DNA from: Paenibacillus sp. JDR-2
GTDB taxonomy: Bacteria; Bacillota; Bacilli; Paenibacillales; Paenibacillaceae
Assembly: GCF_000023585.1 (NCBI RefSeq)
Contig: NC_012914.1
Location: forward strand, 6,981,501 to 7,045,500
Reading direction: 5' to 3'
DNA length: 64,000 nt
Within the stretch, counting starts at the first letter, position 1, and each line of letters starts with the position of its first letter. The translations under genes and the position numbers were made by a program. The notes beneath the pieces were generated by a model. The model was not told the origin of the DNA, did no database searches, and saw only the letters and a list, made by a program, of their open reading frames with translations. Positions 51,629 to 61,331 of the stretch are shown one piece after another.

Positions 51629-52906
51629 ATGCTAGACATCAAATGGATTAGAAACAACCGGGAAGAGGTACAAACGGTCGCAGACCGGAAAGGGATCGCA
51701 ATCTCCATTTCGCAGCTTGTGGAAGTGGATGATGCGCGGCGTAGACTGCAGCAGGAAATTGAGGAGCTTCGCCAGGAACGGAATCAGACGATCCAGGAGA
51801 TTAACCTCTCCATCTATAGCAGCGACGAGAAGGATGTGGAGCAGAAAAAGCTTCGCATGAAAGAAATAAACCAACGCATCGCCAGCCTGGAGACAGAGCA
51901 GAGAGCCGTTCAAGCCGAGTACGCGGACCTTATGCAGATTGTTCCGAACATCGTATCGCCGGACACGCCGATTGGAAAATCGGATCAGGATAATGTCGAG
52001 GTAAGAAGGTTTGGCGAGCCGCCGATCTTTGACTTTGAAATCAAGGATCATGTAAAGCTTGGCGAGCTTCACCAAATGATCAACATCCCCCGCGGGGTCA
52101 AAACGGCCGGCAGCCGCAACTATTATTTGACCGGAGCCGGAGCTGCCTTGCACCGTGCGGTACAGCAGCTTGCGCTTGATTTGCTTATGGCTAGAGGCTT
52201 CACCTTGCTGGAGGTACCGCTGATGGTGCGCAAGGAAGCACTATTTAATACTGGCTTCTTCCCGCTTGGGGAAGATCAGACGTACCGGATCGATGGCGGC
52301 GACAAATATCTGGTGGGCACATCGGAGGTTCCTCTTATCTCGTTCTACGATAATGAAATCGTTGATGCGAGCAAGCCGATTCGACTGGCAGCCGCCTCGA
52401 CCTGCTTCCGCAGCGAGGTGGGCTCGGCGGGCAAGGATGTGCATGGCTTATACCGGGTTCATCAGTTCTCGAAGGTCGAGCAGGTCATTATTTGCGAAGA
52501 CAGCGTAGAGGCATCGGAGCAGATGCTGCAAGAGATTACGCAAAATGCGGAGGATCTCCTGCAGCAGCTTGAGCTTCCTTATCGCGTTATGGCGGTATGC
52601 ACGGGAGATATGTCGCAAAAAACCTATAAGCAATTCGACATCGAGACATGGATGCCAAGCCGCCAAGCTTTCGGCGAGACCCATTCGTCGTCGAATCTGC
52701 TCGACTTCCAGGCACGCCGCTCGAACATCCGTTACCGGGATGCCCAAGGAAAGCTACGATTTTGCCATACCCTTAATAACACGGCTGTCGCTTCGCCAAG
52801 GATCCTCATCCCTCTCCTGGAGACTCATCAGGAGGAGGACGGTTCGATCCGTATTCCGGAGGCATTGCGCAAGTACATGAACGGGATGGAGCGGCTCCAG
52901 CTGTGA
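51629..52906 (+). CDS. serS: Seryl-tRNA synthetase
   Basis: 425 residues: N-terminal coiled-coil tRNA arm (about 30-100) and class II core with motif 2 TCFRSEVGSAGKDVHGLYRVHQF (seen as TCFRSEVGSAGKD and GLYRVHQF, about 255-277) and motif 3 NNTAVASPRILIPLLE (about 387-402). Charges tRNA-Ser with serine in the cytoplasm. GAGGAGCG precedes the ATG. Controlled by the T-box leader directly upstream. Length standard. Confidence 0.98.
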   Translation: MLDIKWIRNNREEVQTVADRKGIAISISQLVEVDDARRRLQQEIEELRQERNQTIQEINLSIYSSDEKDVEQKKLRMKEINQRIASLETEQRAVQAEYADLMQIVPNIVSPDTPIGKSDQDNVEVRRFGEPPIFDFEIKDHVKLGELHQMINIPRGVKTAGSRNYYLTGAGAALHRAVQQLALDLLMARGFTLLEVPLMVRKEALFNTGFFPLGEDQTYRIDGGDKYLVGTSEVPLISFYDNEIVDASKPIRLAAASTCFRSEVGSAGKDVHGLYRVHQFSKVEQVIICEDSVEASEQMLQEITQNAEDLLQQLELPYRVMAVCTGDMSQKTYKQFDIETWMPSRQAFGETHSSSNLLDFQARRSNIRYRDAQGKLRFCHTLNNTAVASPRILIPLLETHQEEDGSIRIPEALRKYMNGMERLQL

Positions 52907-52942
52907 GGATGGTCTAGCAGGTTGCAGGCTACTAGTTGATGT

Positions 52943-53158
52943 ACATTGCATGAAATGCAGCATATTTACCCATTTTGCTTAGAGCGATTAAATTATGCTG
53001 TACAGAGTGCATGATAATTCGCCGATTTGAGCCTATTCGCGCTAATTTCCTCTAATACCCTGCACTTCGTGCAGGATATTTCCTTTTACCAGACTAATTG
53101 CCCCATTATGCTGCACTTTGTACAACGTTAGCGAATGACTGCACTTCAAGTAACTAGT
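52943..53158. repeat. Five copies of a degenerate ~28-bp intergenic repeat
   Basis: Copies near 52943-52971 (reverse), 52991-53019, 53054-53083, 53105-53132 and 53137-53158 share ATTATGCTGCACTTNGTGCA or parts of it. They alternate in orientation and lie about 20-60 bases apart. The 52907-53284 gap holds no gene; only these repeats and the terminator at 53232. Confidence 0.6.
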
Positions 53159-53231
53159 TAGCTAGCGTTGGAGCACATCGCCGAGGATACCCGTTGACGA
53201 TAACGGAGGCGGCGTGCTGCCGCATAAGCGC

Positions 53232-53275
53232 AAAAAGACCATACTTCCCTGCGAGGCAGGAGGTATGGTCTTTTT
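53232..53275. terminator. Terminator at the end of the kinase-CheR operon
   Basis: 13-bp arms (53232-53244, 53263-53275) with A5 and T5 at the outer edges; can act in both directions. Confidence 0.9.
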
Positions 53276-53284
53276 CCCGTAAGA

Positions 53285-55057
53285 TTACAACTTAAAATGC
53301 ACAAAAAACGTCGTGCCCTGCTCGCCGGTCTGCACCTTAATGACGGCGTCATGCCGAGCGGCAATGCCGTAGCAGACGGATAAACCGAGGCCGGTGCCGC
53401 TCGCCTTGGTGCTGAAGAATGGCGTTCCCAGCTTCGCCAGGAACTCTTCCTTAATGCCGCCGCCTTGGTCCTTGACCTCCATAACGACCTGCTTGGTATC
53501 CGAGTAAGTCCTGATTTTCAAACGACCGCCTGAAGGCATGGCATCCAATCCGTTTAATACGAGATTAAGCACCAACTGGCGAATCTCCTTCTCATCGAGC
53601 TGAATCGGCGGGCATTCTCCCAAATCGAGGGCAATATCATGATTGCCGGTTAACGCCTTCGACTGAATGAGCGGGTACAGCGTCTCGATTACCGTATTGA
53701 TTTGCTTTGATTTGCGGCTGGTTGGAGCCTGCGCGCCCACGGATAGAAACTCCGTCACAATGTTATGTACCCGGTCCAGCTCTTCAATCATAATGTCGGT
53801 ATATTCCTTGGATGGATTGTTTCTCGACAGCTGAAGAAATCCCCGGACGGTCGTCATCGGGTTGCGGATTTCATGCACGATACCCGCAGCCATCTCTCCT
53901 GTAATATTAAGCCGGTCGAGACGGGTAATCTCCTTTTCCAAAAACACGCGCTCCGAAATATCCGTTACAACGCTTAGCAGGCAGTCCTCGCCATGAACCT
54001 GCATTACCTCGCTCGAGAGCAATCCGTCCCGCAGATCGCCCGTCTTCGTCATGTACCGAATCCGGACATTACGCGCCGGCTGCCATGGATTATGACGTTC
54101 AGCCCCCTTGTCGTCTGAGTCTAAAATATATTGAAGCATGTCCGCCGATTGATTAATGACTTCATTCCCTTCATAGCCCATCGCTTGCAACAGGCTCTCG
54201 TTCACATTGATATAACGCTTATCCTTTAATGATCTCAGGGCGATTAGGCAGGGGATCGTGTCAAAAATTTTGCGGAACCGCTCCTCCTCCATCATCTTGC
54301 GGTCGGTTACATCGCGGATCGAGCAGACATAAAGTTGCTGCCCCACGATACTTGCTCTTCCGATCTGAACGTCTACGGGGAAAGGAATCGTATCTTTGCG
54401 CAGCGCCGTTGTCTCGATTACTCTTGCGCCGTGATTCGTCTCGGCATGAAAGAAGGAGGACAGCGCCGGAACGATCTCATCGATTGGACGGCCCGCCAGC
54501 TTATCCGGAGCATAACCAAACATTTTGGCTGCCGTGGGATTCAGGGTTTGCATAATGCCTGCTTCATCAACGGTGACAATGGTATCGTTCGAAGTTTCGC
54601 CAATGACCTTCAGAAGTTCATTCTGCAGCTTGATATGCTCCTGGTATTGATAGAGCTGGACGAAAGCTTCGATTTTCATTTTTAACGTTTCGGCATGGTA
54701 AGGCTTGAAAATATAATCGATCGCTCCCACCGAATAGCCATGCTTAACATGCTCTGCTGCCTGGCTGATTGCCGTAATAAAGATAATGGGCACATGCTTC
54801 GATCGCTCTCTCATCTTGATCAGGCTGGCGGTTTCGAAGCCGTTCATCCCTGGCATCTGAACATCAAGCAAAATAACGGCGAAGTCTGTCGTCAGCACAT
54901 GACGCAGCGCTTCCTCGCCGGAATGAGCGGAGTACAGCCTGTAGTTCGGGGAAGCCAGAATCGCTTCAAGAGCAATCAAATTTTCCGGACGGTCGTCAAC
55001 CATTAGAATATTCACTTTGGATACGGCGTTATTTAACTTTGCGGTAAAGCTTCTCAT
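53285..55057 (-). CDS. REC-PAS-PAS-histidine kinase
   Basis: 590 residues: receiver domain (about 15-130, Asp65 in VILLDVQMPGMNG), two PAS domains (about 150-262 and 265-372), a HisKA helix with GEMAAGIVHEIRNPMTTVRG (about 390-409) and a HATPase domain (about 480-590, GTGLGLSVCYGIA). An input receiver fused to a kinase is the form seen in phosphorelay intermediates of Bacillota; the kinase core is of the KinA/NtrB-like kind. No membrane segment. Start overlaps the CheR stop by 29 bases, with AAGGAG ten bases before it inside the CheR gene. Confidence 0.92.
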   Translation of the reverse strand: MRSFTAKLNNAVSKVNILMVDDRPENLIALEAILASPNYRLYSAHSGEEALRHVLTTDFAVILLDVQMPGMNGFETASLIKMRERSKHVPIIFITAISQAAEHVKHGYSVGAIDYIFKPYHAETLKMKIEAFVQLYQYQEHIKLQNELLKVIGETSNDTIVTVDEAGIMQTLNPTAAKMFGYAPDKLAGRPIDEIVPALSSFFHAETNHGARVIETTALRKDTIPFPVDVQIGRASIVGQQLYVCSIRDVTDRKMMEEERFRKIFDTIPCLIALRSLKDKRYINVNESLLQAMGYEGNEVINQSADMLQYILDSDDKGAERHNPWQPARNVRIRYMTKTGDLRDGLLSSEVMQVHGEDCLLSVVTDISERVFLEKEITRLDRLNITGEMAAGIVHEIRNPMTTVRGFLQLSRNNPSKEYTDIMIEELDRVHNIVTEFLSVGAQAPTSRKSKQINTVIETLYPLIQSKALTGNHDIALDLGECPPIQLDEKEIRQLVLNLVLNGLDAMPSGGRLKIRTYSDTKQVVMEVKDQGGGIKEEFLAKLGTPFFSTKASGTGLGLSVCYGIAARHDAVIKVQTGEQGTTFFVHFKL

Positions 55058-55871
55058 TTGCTTCCATCTCCTTGTAACAGTCTGTGAAGCTGGTAAAAGT
55101 TATGCTCTCCTTATGCCCCAGACCAAGGAAGCCGGAAGGGGACAAGCTCTCGTAAAACAATTCATGCACGCGGTTCTGCAAATAAGAGTTAAAGTAAATC
55201 ATGACATTGCGGCAAATAATGACGTGGAACTCGTTAAAGGACTCGTCTACCGCCAGGTTATGCTGGGCGAACGTAATCTTCTCCCCCAGAAAAGGACGGA
55301 ATTCCGCGCGGTCGCTCGTAACCGACACGTATTCCTTAATGGATTTCCTGCCGCCTGACTGCGCGTAATTATGGGCATACGAGGCCAAGCGGTCGAGCGG
55401 AAAGGACTCCAGCTTGGCTTCCTCAATAACCGCTTCGTTCATATCGGTCGCATAAATTCTTGTCTTCTCCAGCAGTCCTTCCTCATGCAGCAGGATCGCC
55501 ATCGAATAGGCCTCTTCTCCGGTTGAACAGCCGGCATGCCAGATGCGGATGCGGGGATAATCCTTCAGCCGGGGAACTACCTTGTCCCGGAATGCCTTGA
55601 AGAAGCTGGGGTCGCGGAACAGCTCGGTAACATTAATGGAAAAGTCATTAGCCAGCCGCTCGAATGCCTGCCGGTCATGCAGCACCTTCTCCTGCAGGCC
55701 GGAAATCGTCCTCAGACGTTCCGCCCGGATCCGATTCCATACTCTTCGACGGATCGTCGGCATCACATAGTTCCGGAAATCCACCCCGTAATACCGGTAC
55801 AACGCCTCCAGCAGCAGTTCAATCTCCAGCTGCTCCCGTTCATCTATCGGTTCCTTCTCATTCGTAAGCAT
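55029..55871 (-). CDS. CheR-type SAM-dependent methyltransferase
   Basis: 280 residues: N-terminal CheR helical domain (about 10-75) and the SAM fold (about 85-280) with HAGCSTGEEAYSMAILL (about 119-135), ATDMNEAVIEEA (about 147) and ICRNVMIYFN (about 218). Classical CheR methylates Glu residues of chemoreceptors, but this one has no CheB, CheA or receptor gene next to it and sits between two sensor kinases, 13 bases downstream of one. It may modify the kinase or an unknown protein. Confidence 0.93.
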   Translation of the reverse strand: MLTNEKEPIDEREQLEIELLLEALYRYYGVDFRNYVMPTIRRRVWNRIRAERLRTISGLQEKVLHDRQAFERLANDFSINVTELFRDPSFFKAFRDKVVPRLKDYPRIRIWHAGCSTGEEAYSMAILLHEEGLLEKTRIYATDMNEAVIEEAKLESFPLDRLASYAHNYAQSGGRKSIKEYVSVTSDRAEFRPFLGEKITFAQHNLAVDESFNEFHVIICRNVMIYFNSYLQNRVHELFYESLSPSGFLGLGHKESITFTSFTDCYKEMEANEKLYRKVK

Positions 55872-55884
55872 GACGCCTTACCAC

Positions 55885-58560
55885 CTATCTGCTCAGCCAA
55901 GAATGGATGCGGGCAAACAGCTGCTCCAGCTTGACGGGCTTGCTCATATAATCGGACGCGCCCGCTTCGAGGCATTTGTCCTTATCGTCCTTCATCGCTT
56001 TGGCCGTTAAAGCAATAATCGGAAGAGTGCCAAAGCCTGGCATTTGCCGCAGCGCGCGCATAGTCTCGTAGCCATCCATTTCAGGCAGCATAATATCCAT
56101 CAGGATAAGATCCACGTCCGGATGCTCCTTCAACACTTTTAAGCACGAAAGTCCGTTCTCGGCAAAAAGCACTTCTACCTGCTTGCTCTCAAGGGCGATG
56201 GTAGTGGCGTAAATGTTCCTCATATCGTCGTCGACAATCAATACTTTTTTGCCTACCCAGATCGCCTCATCCAAGCCGGCGTCCTCGCCTTCCGTCCCCA
56301 TCATTCCTTCCGGTTCGGTCAGCTGGGCGACGGCCGCGGCGGATTCCTGCTGAACGACGGATGGGCCGAGGGCGCTCTCGGACGCCTCTTCACTCGGAAG
56401 AGTGAGCGTGAATACACTTCCTTTACCCGGCACGCTGGTTACATGAATAGCGCCGCCCAGCAGCTGCGCCATATTAATGCTGATCGAGAGACCAAGTCCC
56501 GTGCCGCCGTACTTCCGGTTGGTTGTTCCGTCCGCCTGCTGGAAAGCCTGGAAGATCAGCTCCTGCTTCTCTTTCGGAATGCCGATACCCGTATCGATAA
56601 TAGAGAAGGCGATGCCTCCTTTTGCACGCGATCCCGACTGCGCATGGTGAATATGAAACTTTACCTCGCCCCGTTCGGTAAATTTAAAGGCGTTAGAGAG
56701 CAGGTTTTTAATAATTTGCATTAACCGCTGTTCATCCGTGTATAGCGTCTGCGGCAGATCGGCATCGACTACCGTCTTAAACGAAAGCCCCTTCTGACGG
56801 GCTACCGGTAGGAATTGCTGCTCGGCGAACTCACTTATTTCATGAAGACAGACTTTACCGTGCACGAGATCGATTTTGCCCGCTTCCACCTTCGCCAAAT
56901 CGAGAATATCGTTAATCAGCTGCAGCAGGTCATTGCCTGATTGGTGAATGGTATAGGCGTATTTCACTTGATGATCGTTTAGGTTGCCTTCGGTATTGGT
57001 GGCCAGTATGTTGGACAAGATCAATAAACTGTTCAGCGGAGTCCGAAGCTCATGAGACATATTGGCCAGAAACTCGGATTTGTACTGCGAGCTAAGCGAC
57101 AGCTGCCTGGCCTTCTCCTCCAGCTGGGTCTTCGTTTTCTCCAGTTCTCGTGTCTTCTGCTCGGAATTTTTGTTCTGTTCCTCCAGCTTCTCGTTAATGC
57201 CTCTCAGTTCTTCCGACTGGGTCTGCAGTTCTTCCGTCAGCACCTGCGATTCCGCCAGCAGCTGCTCGACCTGCATGCGTCCCTGCAGACTGCTAAGCAC
57301 GCTTCCCAAGTGAGTGGATACCTGCTGCAGCAGCGATTGCTGAATTGGAGTAAAGGCGCCAAACGACGCTAATTCCATGACGGCAATAACCTGGCCTTCG
57401 AACTGAACCGGCATAACGAGCAGGCTTGCAGGCGACGCCTTCCCTAATCCGGATGTGATTTGAATGTAATTGTCGGGTACATTGGTCAGCAGAATGGTGC
57501 GGCTCTCCAGGGCGGCTTGTCCGACAAGCCCTTCTCCGTTCCTGAAGGAATCTACTCCGATAGCCGAATGCTGGTACGCATAAGATGCCAATCTATTCAG
57601 CTGATGGCGCCGGCCCGTGCCGTCTTTCAGATAAAACACGCCATAACTGGCATCAACCAGCGGGGTAATCGCCGTAATAAACAGCTGAGCCAGGGACTCC
57701 AGGTTATTAATGCCCTGGAACCGGGTCGCCATATCGGCAACATTAGTCTCGAGCCAGCGCTGCTCCTGCTCCAGAATGGAGTACTTGTTCAGCGTAATCG
57801 CCATTTCATTAAAGGACCGGGCAATATCTCCGATCTCGTCTTGGGAACGAACTTCAATATGCGGGATATTCGAGGATGTTTTGGATTCATGATTAAAGCC
57901 GGTAATAACGCTCGTAATTTTGAAGAGATTGCTCGTGATGCGGTGTGATAGCAGGAGTCCGATAAGCAGGGTTAACAGAAAGGTAATAACCGTAAGAATA
58001 GCCGTCAAGGCGTTAACGAAATCAACCATGGAGGCGTTCTTTGTCCGGTCCTCTTCCAGCAGCTGCTGCTGGTATTTCACAAACTTCTGGGAGAGCGGTC
58101 CTAACTGCTCGCCTAACGGGAGCGTGGTTGTTTTAAAATATGCCAAGGCGGCCGCCTGATCATGATTCTTCTCCAGGTTGGCCAGCAGCTCCTCAGAGCT
58201 TCTTACAAAAGAAGCATCGGTGGTCGCCAGCTCCTGAAAGGATTGCTTGACCTCCGGCCGGACGATTAGTTCCTCGACCTCGCCGATAAGTCCGGTCATT
58301 GCGGTATTTGAATTTCGCAGCTCCTCCATAAACTCGGGATCCTCCGTCAGCAGATACCCTCTTAAGCTGTTGGTCTGCTGTACGGCCAGGTACTGAATCT
58401 CCGTTGCCTTATTTAAGACGGCTACCCGCTGGTCAATGAGATTATCGAAGGATTGATTCAGTTTGTCGTTGTAAATGTACGCGGTTATGTTCACCGCGGC
58501 CACAAAAAAAGCAACGGATAAGAAGCTGATCAGCAGCTTGCTTCGAATCGTAAACCTCAT
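55885..58560 (-). CDS. CHASE3-HAMP-GAF hybrid sensor kinase
   Basis: 891 residues: first membrane segment (about 8-28), extracellular CHASE3 helices (about 37-180), second segment (about 185-207), HAMP (about 208-262), GAF (about 290-425), a coiled coil (about 440-495), HisKA with NMSHELRTPLNSLL (His about 503), HATPase (about 610-725, KYGGTGLGLSI) and a C-terminal receiver (about 770-890, Asp about 820 in LILMDIMLPEMDG). Many domains and an internal receiver suggest a phosphorelay start. First gene of a three-gene operon with CheR and the REC-PAS kinase. Confidence 0.93.
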   Translation of the reverse strand: MRFTIRSKLLISFLSVAFFVAAVNITAYIYNDKLNQSFDNLIDQRVAVLNKATEIQYLAVQQTNSLRGYLLTEDPEFMEELRNSNTAMTGLIGEVEELIVRPEVKQSFQELATTDASFVRSSEELLANLEKNHDQAAALAYFKTTTLPLGEQLGPLSQKFVKYQQQLLEEDRTKNASMVDFVNALTAILTVITFLLTLLIGLLLSHRITSNLFKITSVITGFNHESKTSSNIPHIEVRSQDEIGDIARSFNEMAITLNKYSILEQEQRWLETNVADMATRFQGINNLESLAQLFITAITPLVDASYGVFYLKDGTGRRHQLNRLASYAYQHSAIGVDSFRNGEGLVGQAALESRTILLTNVPDNYIQITSGLGKASPASLLVMPVQFEGQVIAVMELASFGAFTPIQQSLLQQVSTHLGSVLSSLQGRMQVEQLLAESQVLTEELQTQSEELRGINEKLEEQNKNSEQKTRELEKTKTQLEEKARQLSLSSQYKSEFLANMSHELRTPLNSLLILSNILATNTEGNLNDHQVKYAYTIHQSGNDLLQLINDILDLAKVEAGKIDLVHGKVCLHEISEFAEQQFLPVARQKGLSFKTVVDADLPQTLYTDEQRLMQIIKNLLSNAFKFTERGEVKFHIHHAQSGSRAKGGIAFSIIDTGIGIPKEKQELIFQAFQQADGTTNRKYGGTGLGLSISINMAQLLGGAIHVTSVPGKGSVFTLTLPSEEASESALGPSVVQQESAAAVAQLTEPEGMMGTEGEDAGLDEAIWVGKKVLIVDDDMRNIYATTIALESKQVEVLFAENGLSCLKVLKEHPDVDLILMDIMLPEMDGYETMRALRQMPGFGTLPIIALTAKAMKDDKDKCLEAGASDYMSKPVKLEQLFARIHSWLSR

Positions 58561-58798
58561 GCATGCACCTCACTTTTTATTTCCTATATCTTACTATTCC
58601 AGCAAAGAAGTGAATATAGCAAAAATTAGAAGTAAACATGCAAAATCAAATTGTCACAAAATAGACACATTTAAGCAAGGGGTTTCGACATACATCCAGT
58701 GACCCCCTGCTCTATACTTGCTGTGTTATCCAAATGTTAGTTAAATTCACACTCTAATAGATGGAACAAGGAATAAGAACAATGGAGGGATATTAATC

Positions 58799-60274
58799 AT
58801 GGCCATGCTAATGATGAAGGATAACATGAACCAGCTCTTCGCTGATTACGAGCATCCGGCTTTTTACGATGAGATGTTCGAGGGGCGGGGAAAAGGCAGG
58901 GTTCACTACGGGACAATGCTGCAGCGGCTGGCCAAAATGGGGCTGGAAGAGTTAAAGTCCCGCGACGCTTTAATGCAGGAGGAAATGGTTACGCAAGGGA
59001 TTACCTTTACTTTATATAGCAACAATCCCGAGGATTCCTCCCGGGAAAGAACGATTCCTTTCGACCTGCTGCCGAGAATGATCACTACCGAGGATTGGGC
59101 TCTTCTAAGCCAGGGTCTCAAGCAGCGGGTTAAAGCGTTAAACCTTTTTATACGGGATATCTATCATGAGCAGAGCATCCTGTCAGATGGGCTTATTCCA
59201 AGCGACATGATTCTGAACAACCCTTATTATGTGCCGGAGATGGTTGGCGTCGATGTTCCGGGCGGCGTATATATCCCTTTATCCGGCATCGATATTATCC
59301 GCGGTCAATCCGGTGAGTATTACGTACTCGAAGATAACCTGAGAACACCGTCCGGCCTGTCTTACGTCTATAAGAACCGCGCTTTAATGACAAGCTTGTT
59401 CCCGGAATTATTTTTCGATTATCGGATTCGCAGCATTGATCGCGGCATGAATGCTCTGCTTGGCAGTCTTCGCAGCCTGGCTCCCCATTCCAAGCCCGAC
59501 CCTCTTGTTGTCCTGCTGACCCCCGGCATTTATAACTCCGCCTATTATGATCACTGCTTCCTGGCGCAGGAAATGGGGATCGAGCTAGTTCAAGGCAATG
59601 ATCTAATCGTGAAGGACCGAATCGTATATATGAAAAGCCTCCAGGGACTCCGGCAAGTGGATGTCATTTACCGGCGTATCGATGACGAGTTTCTCGATCC
59701 GCAGGTATTCCGCAAAGACTCCTTGCTTGGCGTGCCAGGCCTAATGGACGCGTACCTTGCCGGCAATGTCGCGCTGGCCAATGCTCCGGGAACCGGAATT
59801 GCCGACGATAAAGCGGTATATGCCTTCGTGCCCGATATGATCCGCTACTACCTGAAGGAAGAGCCCATTCTGAATAACGTTCCGACCTATATCCTGACAC
59901 GGCCCCATGAACGAGAATATGTCCTGTCCCGCCTCTCCGATATGGTTGTCAAAGAGCGGTCCTTGTCGGGCGGGTACGGCATGCTGATCGGCCCTACGGC
60001 TACGGAAGAAGACATTAAAGCTTTCGCGGAGAAAATCGCCCGGCATCCGGAGCGCTATATCGCTCAGCCTACGATAAAGCTGTCCTGCTGCCCTTCGCTG
60101 ACTGACGGCCGCGTCGGTGCCCGGCACATCGATTTGCGTGCTTTTACGTTTATGGGCTCCGATTCTTCTTATGTGGTCCCGGGAGGATTGACCCGCGTCG
60201 CCCTTCAGGAAGGCTCGCTTGTCGTGAATTCCTCGCAAGGCGGCGGAACAAAGGATACATGGGTGCTAGGGTAA
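58799..60274 (+). CDS. Circularly permuted ATP-grasp protein
   Basis: 491 residues of the CP_ATPgrasp_1 type (DUF404/407): FYDEMFEGRGKGRVHYGTM near the start, FDLLPRMI, YYVLEDNLRTPSGLSYV (about 181-197), YRRIDDEFLDP (about 297), VVKERSLSGGYGMLIGP (about 383-399) and an end RVALQEGSLVVNSSQGGGTKD (seen in parts). ATP-grasp folds join a carboxylate to an amine using ATP. Substrates of this family are unknown. Start uses GGAGGG. The alpha-E gene follows directly, its usual partner. No transglutaminase-like third gene is present here. Confidence 0.92.
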   Translation: MAMLMMKDNMNQLFADYEHPAFYDEMFEGRGKGRVHYGTMLQRLAKMGLEELKSRDALMQEEMVTQGITFTLYSNNPEDSSRERTIPFDLLPRMITTEDWALLSQGLKQRVKALNLFIRDIYHEQSILSDGLIPSDMILNNPYYVPEMVGVDVPGGVYIPLSGIDIIRGQSGEYYVLEDNLRTPSGLSYVYKNRALMTSLFPELFFDYRIRSIDRGMNALLGSLRSLAPHSKPDPLVVLLTPGIYNSAYYDHCFLAQEMGIELVQGNDLIVKDRIVYMKSLQGLRQVDVIYRRIDDEFLDPQVFRKDSLLGVPGLMDAYLAGNVALANAPGTGIADDKAVYAFVPDMIRYYLKEEPILNNVPTYILTRPHEREYVLSRLSDMVVKERSLSGGYGMLIGPTATEEDIKAFAEKIARHPERYIAQPTIKLSCCPSLTDGRVGARHIDLRAFTFMGSDSSYVVPGGLTRVALQEGSLVVNSSQGGGTKDTWVLG

Positions 60275-60303
60275 TAACACCAACTAATGATGAGGTGATT
60301 GAG

Positions 60304-61266
60304 ATGATAAACCGCTATGCGGAATTATTGTTCCTGATCGGGCGCTGCCTGGAACGGGCGGACAATTATGCCCGAATCATCAATATTTACTACAGTATGC
60401 GCCATGAGCTGAAGGAAACTGACGAGGGTTACGCCTGGGAGCGGCTCGCTTCGGCCGTCGGCCATACCCCTGAGCTGAACAATCAGGCTAATGAGTGGGT
60501 TGTCCTTCATGATCTGACTTTTGACCGGACGAATCCGGACAGCATCTACTCCAGCATTCAGCAGGTTCGAAACCATATTCGCACTCTCCGACCTTTGCTT
60601 CCGGGGGAGCTGTGGGATATTATGAACACCTTCTACTTATGGCTGAAGGAGCAGGATGTCAGCAAGCTGATGCTGCAGTCTCCCTATCTGTTCTATAAGC
60701 ATATTAGCGAGCAGTTGGCTCTGTTTAACGGTACTGCCGACGCTACGATGGTACGGGGACAGAATTGGAACTTCATTCAAACCGGTAAATTTGTGGAGAG
60801 GATGAATGGCACGGTCGGGATCATCCATGCCACCTACCGGAATATGCAGCAGGACGAGAAGCTGCTGGATGAGGAGCTCCGCTATAACCGTTTTCTTGTT
60901 CTGCTGAAATCCTGCGGCGGTTACGATGCCTTCCGCAAGTTTCATGCCCACCATGTACGGTTGACGGAGGTAACCGAGTTTCTTCTGCTCAACGCCGAAT
61001 TCCCCCGTTCGGTCCGGTTCGGCATCAATTCGCTCGCCAGCTATATTGAGAGAAATCCATTGCTGCATCATTCCATAAAGAACTTGTCCATTCAGACCAG
61101 CGATGTGTTGTCGAGCATCCGGGCGGGCAAGCAGCGCCATGGCGATACTATTACGGAAGAAGTATTGCTCCTCCTTCAGCAATTGCAGCTTACCGTAAGC
61201 GATCTTGGCCTGTTATTCGCCGAAATTTGCTATCAGGAGGAAGCGCCGGTTACGGTAGAGGTTTGA
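60304..61266 (+). CDS. Alpha-E domain protein (DUF403)
   Basis: About 320 residues from ATG 60304, six bases after GAGGTG; the open frame to 60259 overlaps the upstream gene. Entirely helical, with the family start MINRYAELLFLIGRCLERAD (typical LxRxxExLxWxGRxLERAE pattern). Alpha-E proteins occur almost always beside circularly permuted ATP-grasp proteins and probably form a complex or act as carrier. Function not established. A strong terminator follows. Confidence 0.92.
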   Translation: MINRYAELLFLIGRCLERADNYARIINIYYSMRHELKETDEGYAWERLASAVGHTPELNNQANEWVVLHDLTFDRTNPDSIYSSIQQVRNHIRTLRPLLPGELWDIMNTFYLWLKEQDVSKLMLQSPYLFYKHISEQLALFNGTADATMVRGQNWNFIQTGKFVERMNGTVGIIHATYRNMQQDEKLLDEELRYNRFLVLLKSCGGYDAFRKFHAHHVRLTEVTEFLLLNAEFPRSVRFGINSLASYIERNPLLHHSIKNLSIQTSDVLSSIRAGKQRHGDTITEEVLLLLQQLQLTVSDLGLLFAEICYQEEAPVTVEV

Positions 61267-61299
61267 AAGGGCTGCCAATAAGGATGGGATGTAAAAAAG

Positions 61300-61323
61300 G
61301 AGCGGCTGTTCGCACAGCCGCTC
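61300..61323. terminator. Terminator between alpha-E and fucosidase genes
   Basis: GAGCGGCTGT-TCGC-ACAGCCGCTC (10-bp arms) with A6 on the left and TTT on the right; convergent genes. Confidence 0.9.
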
Positions 61324-61331
61324 TTTGGGTT

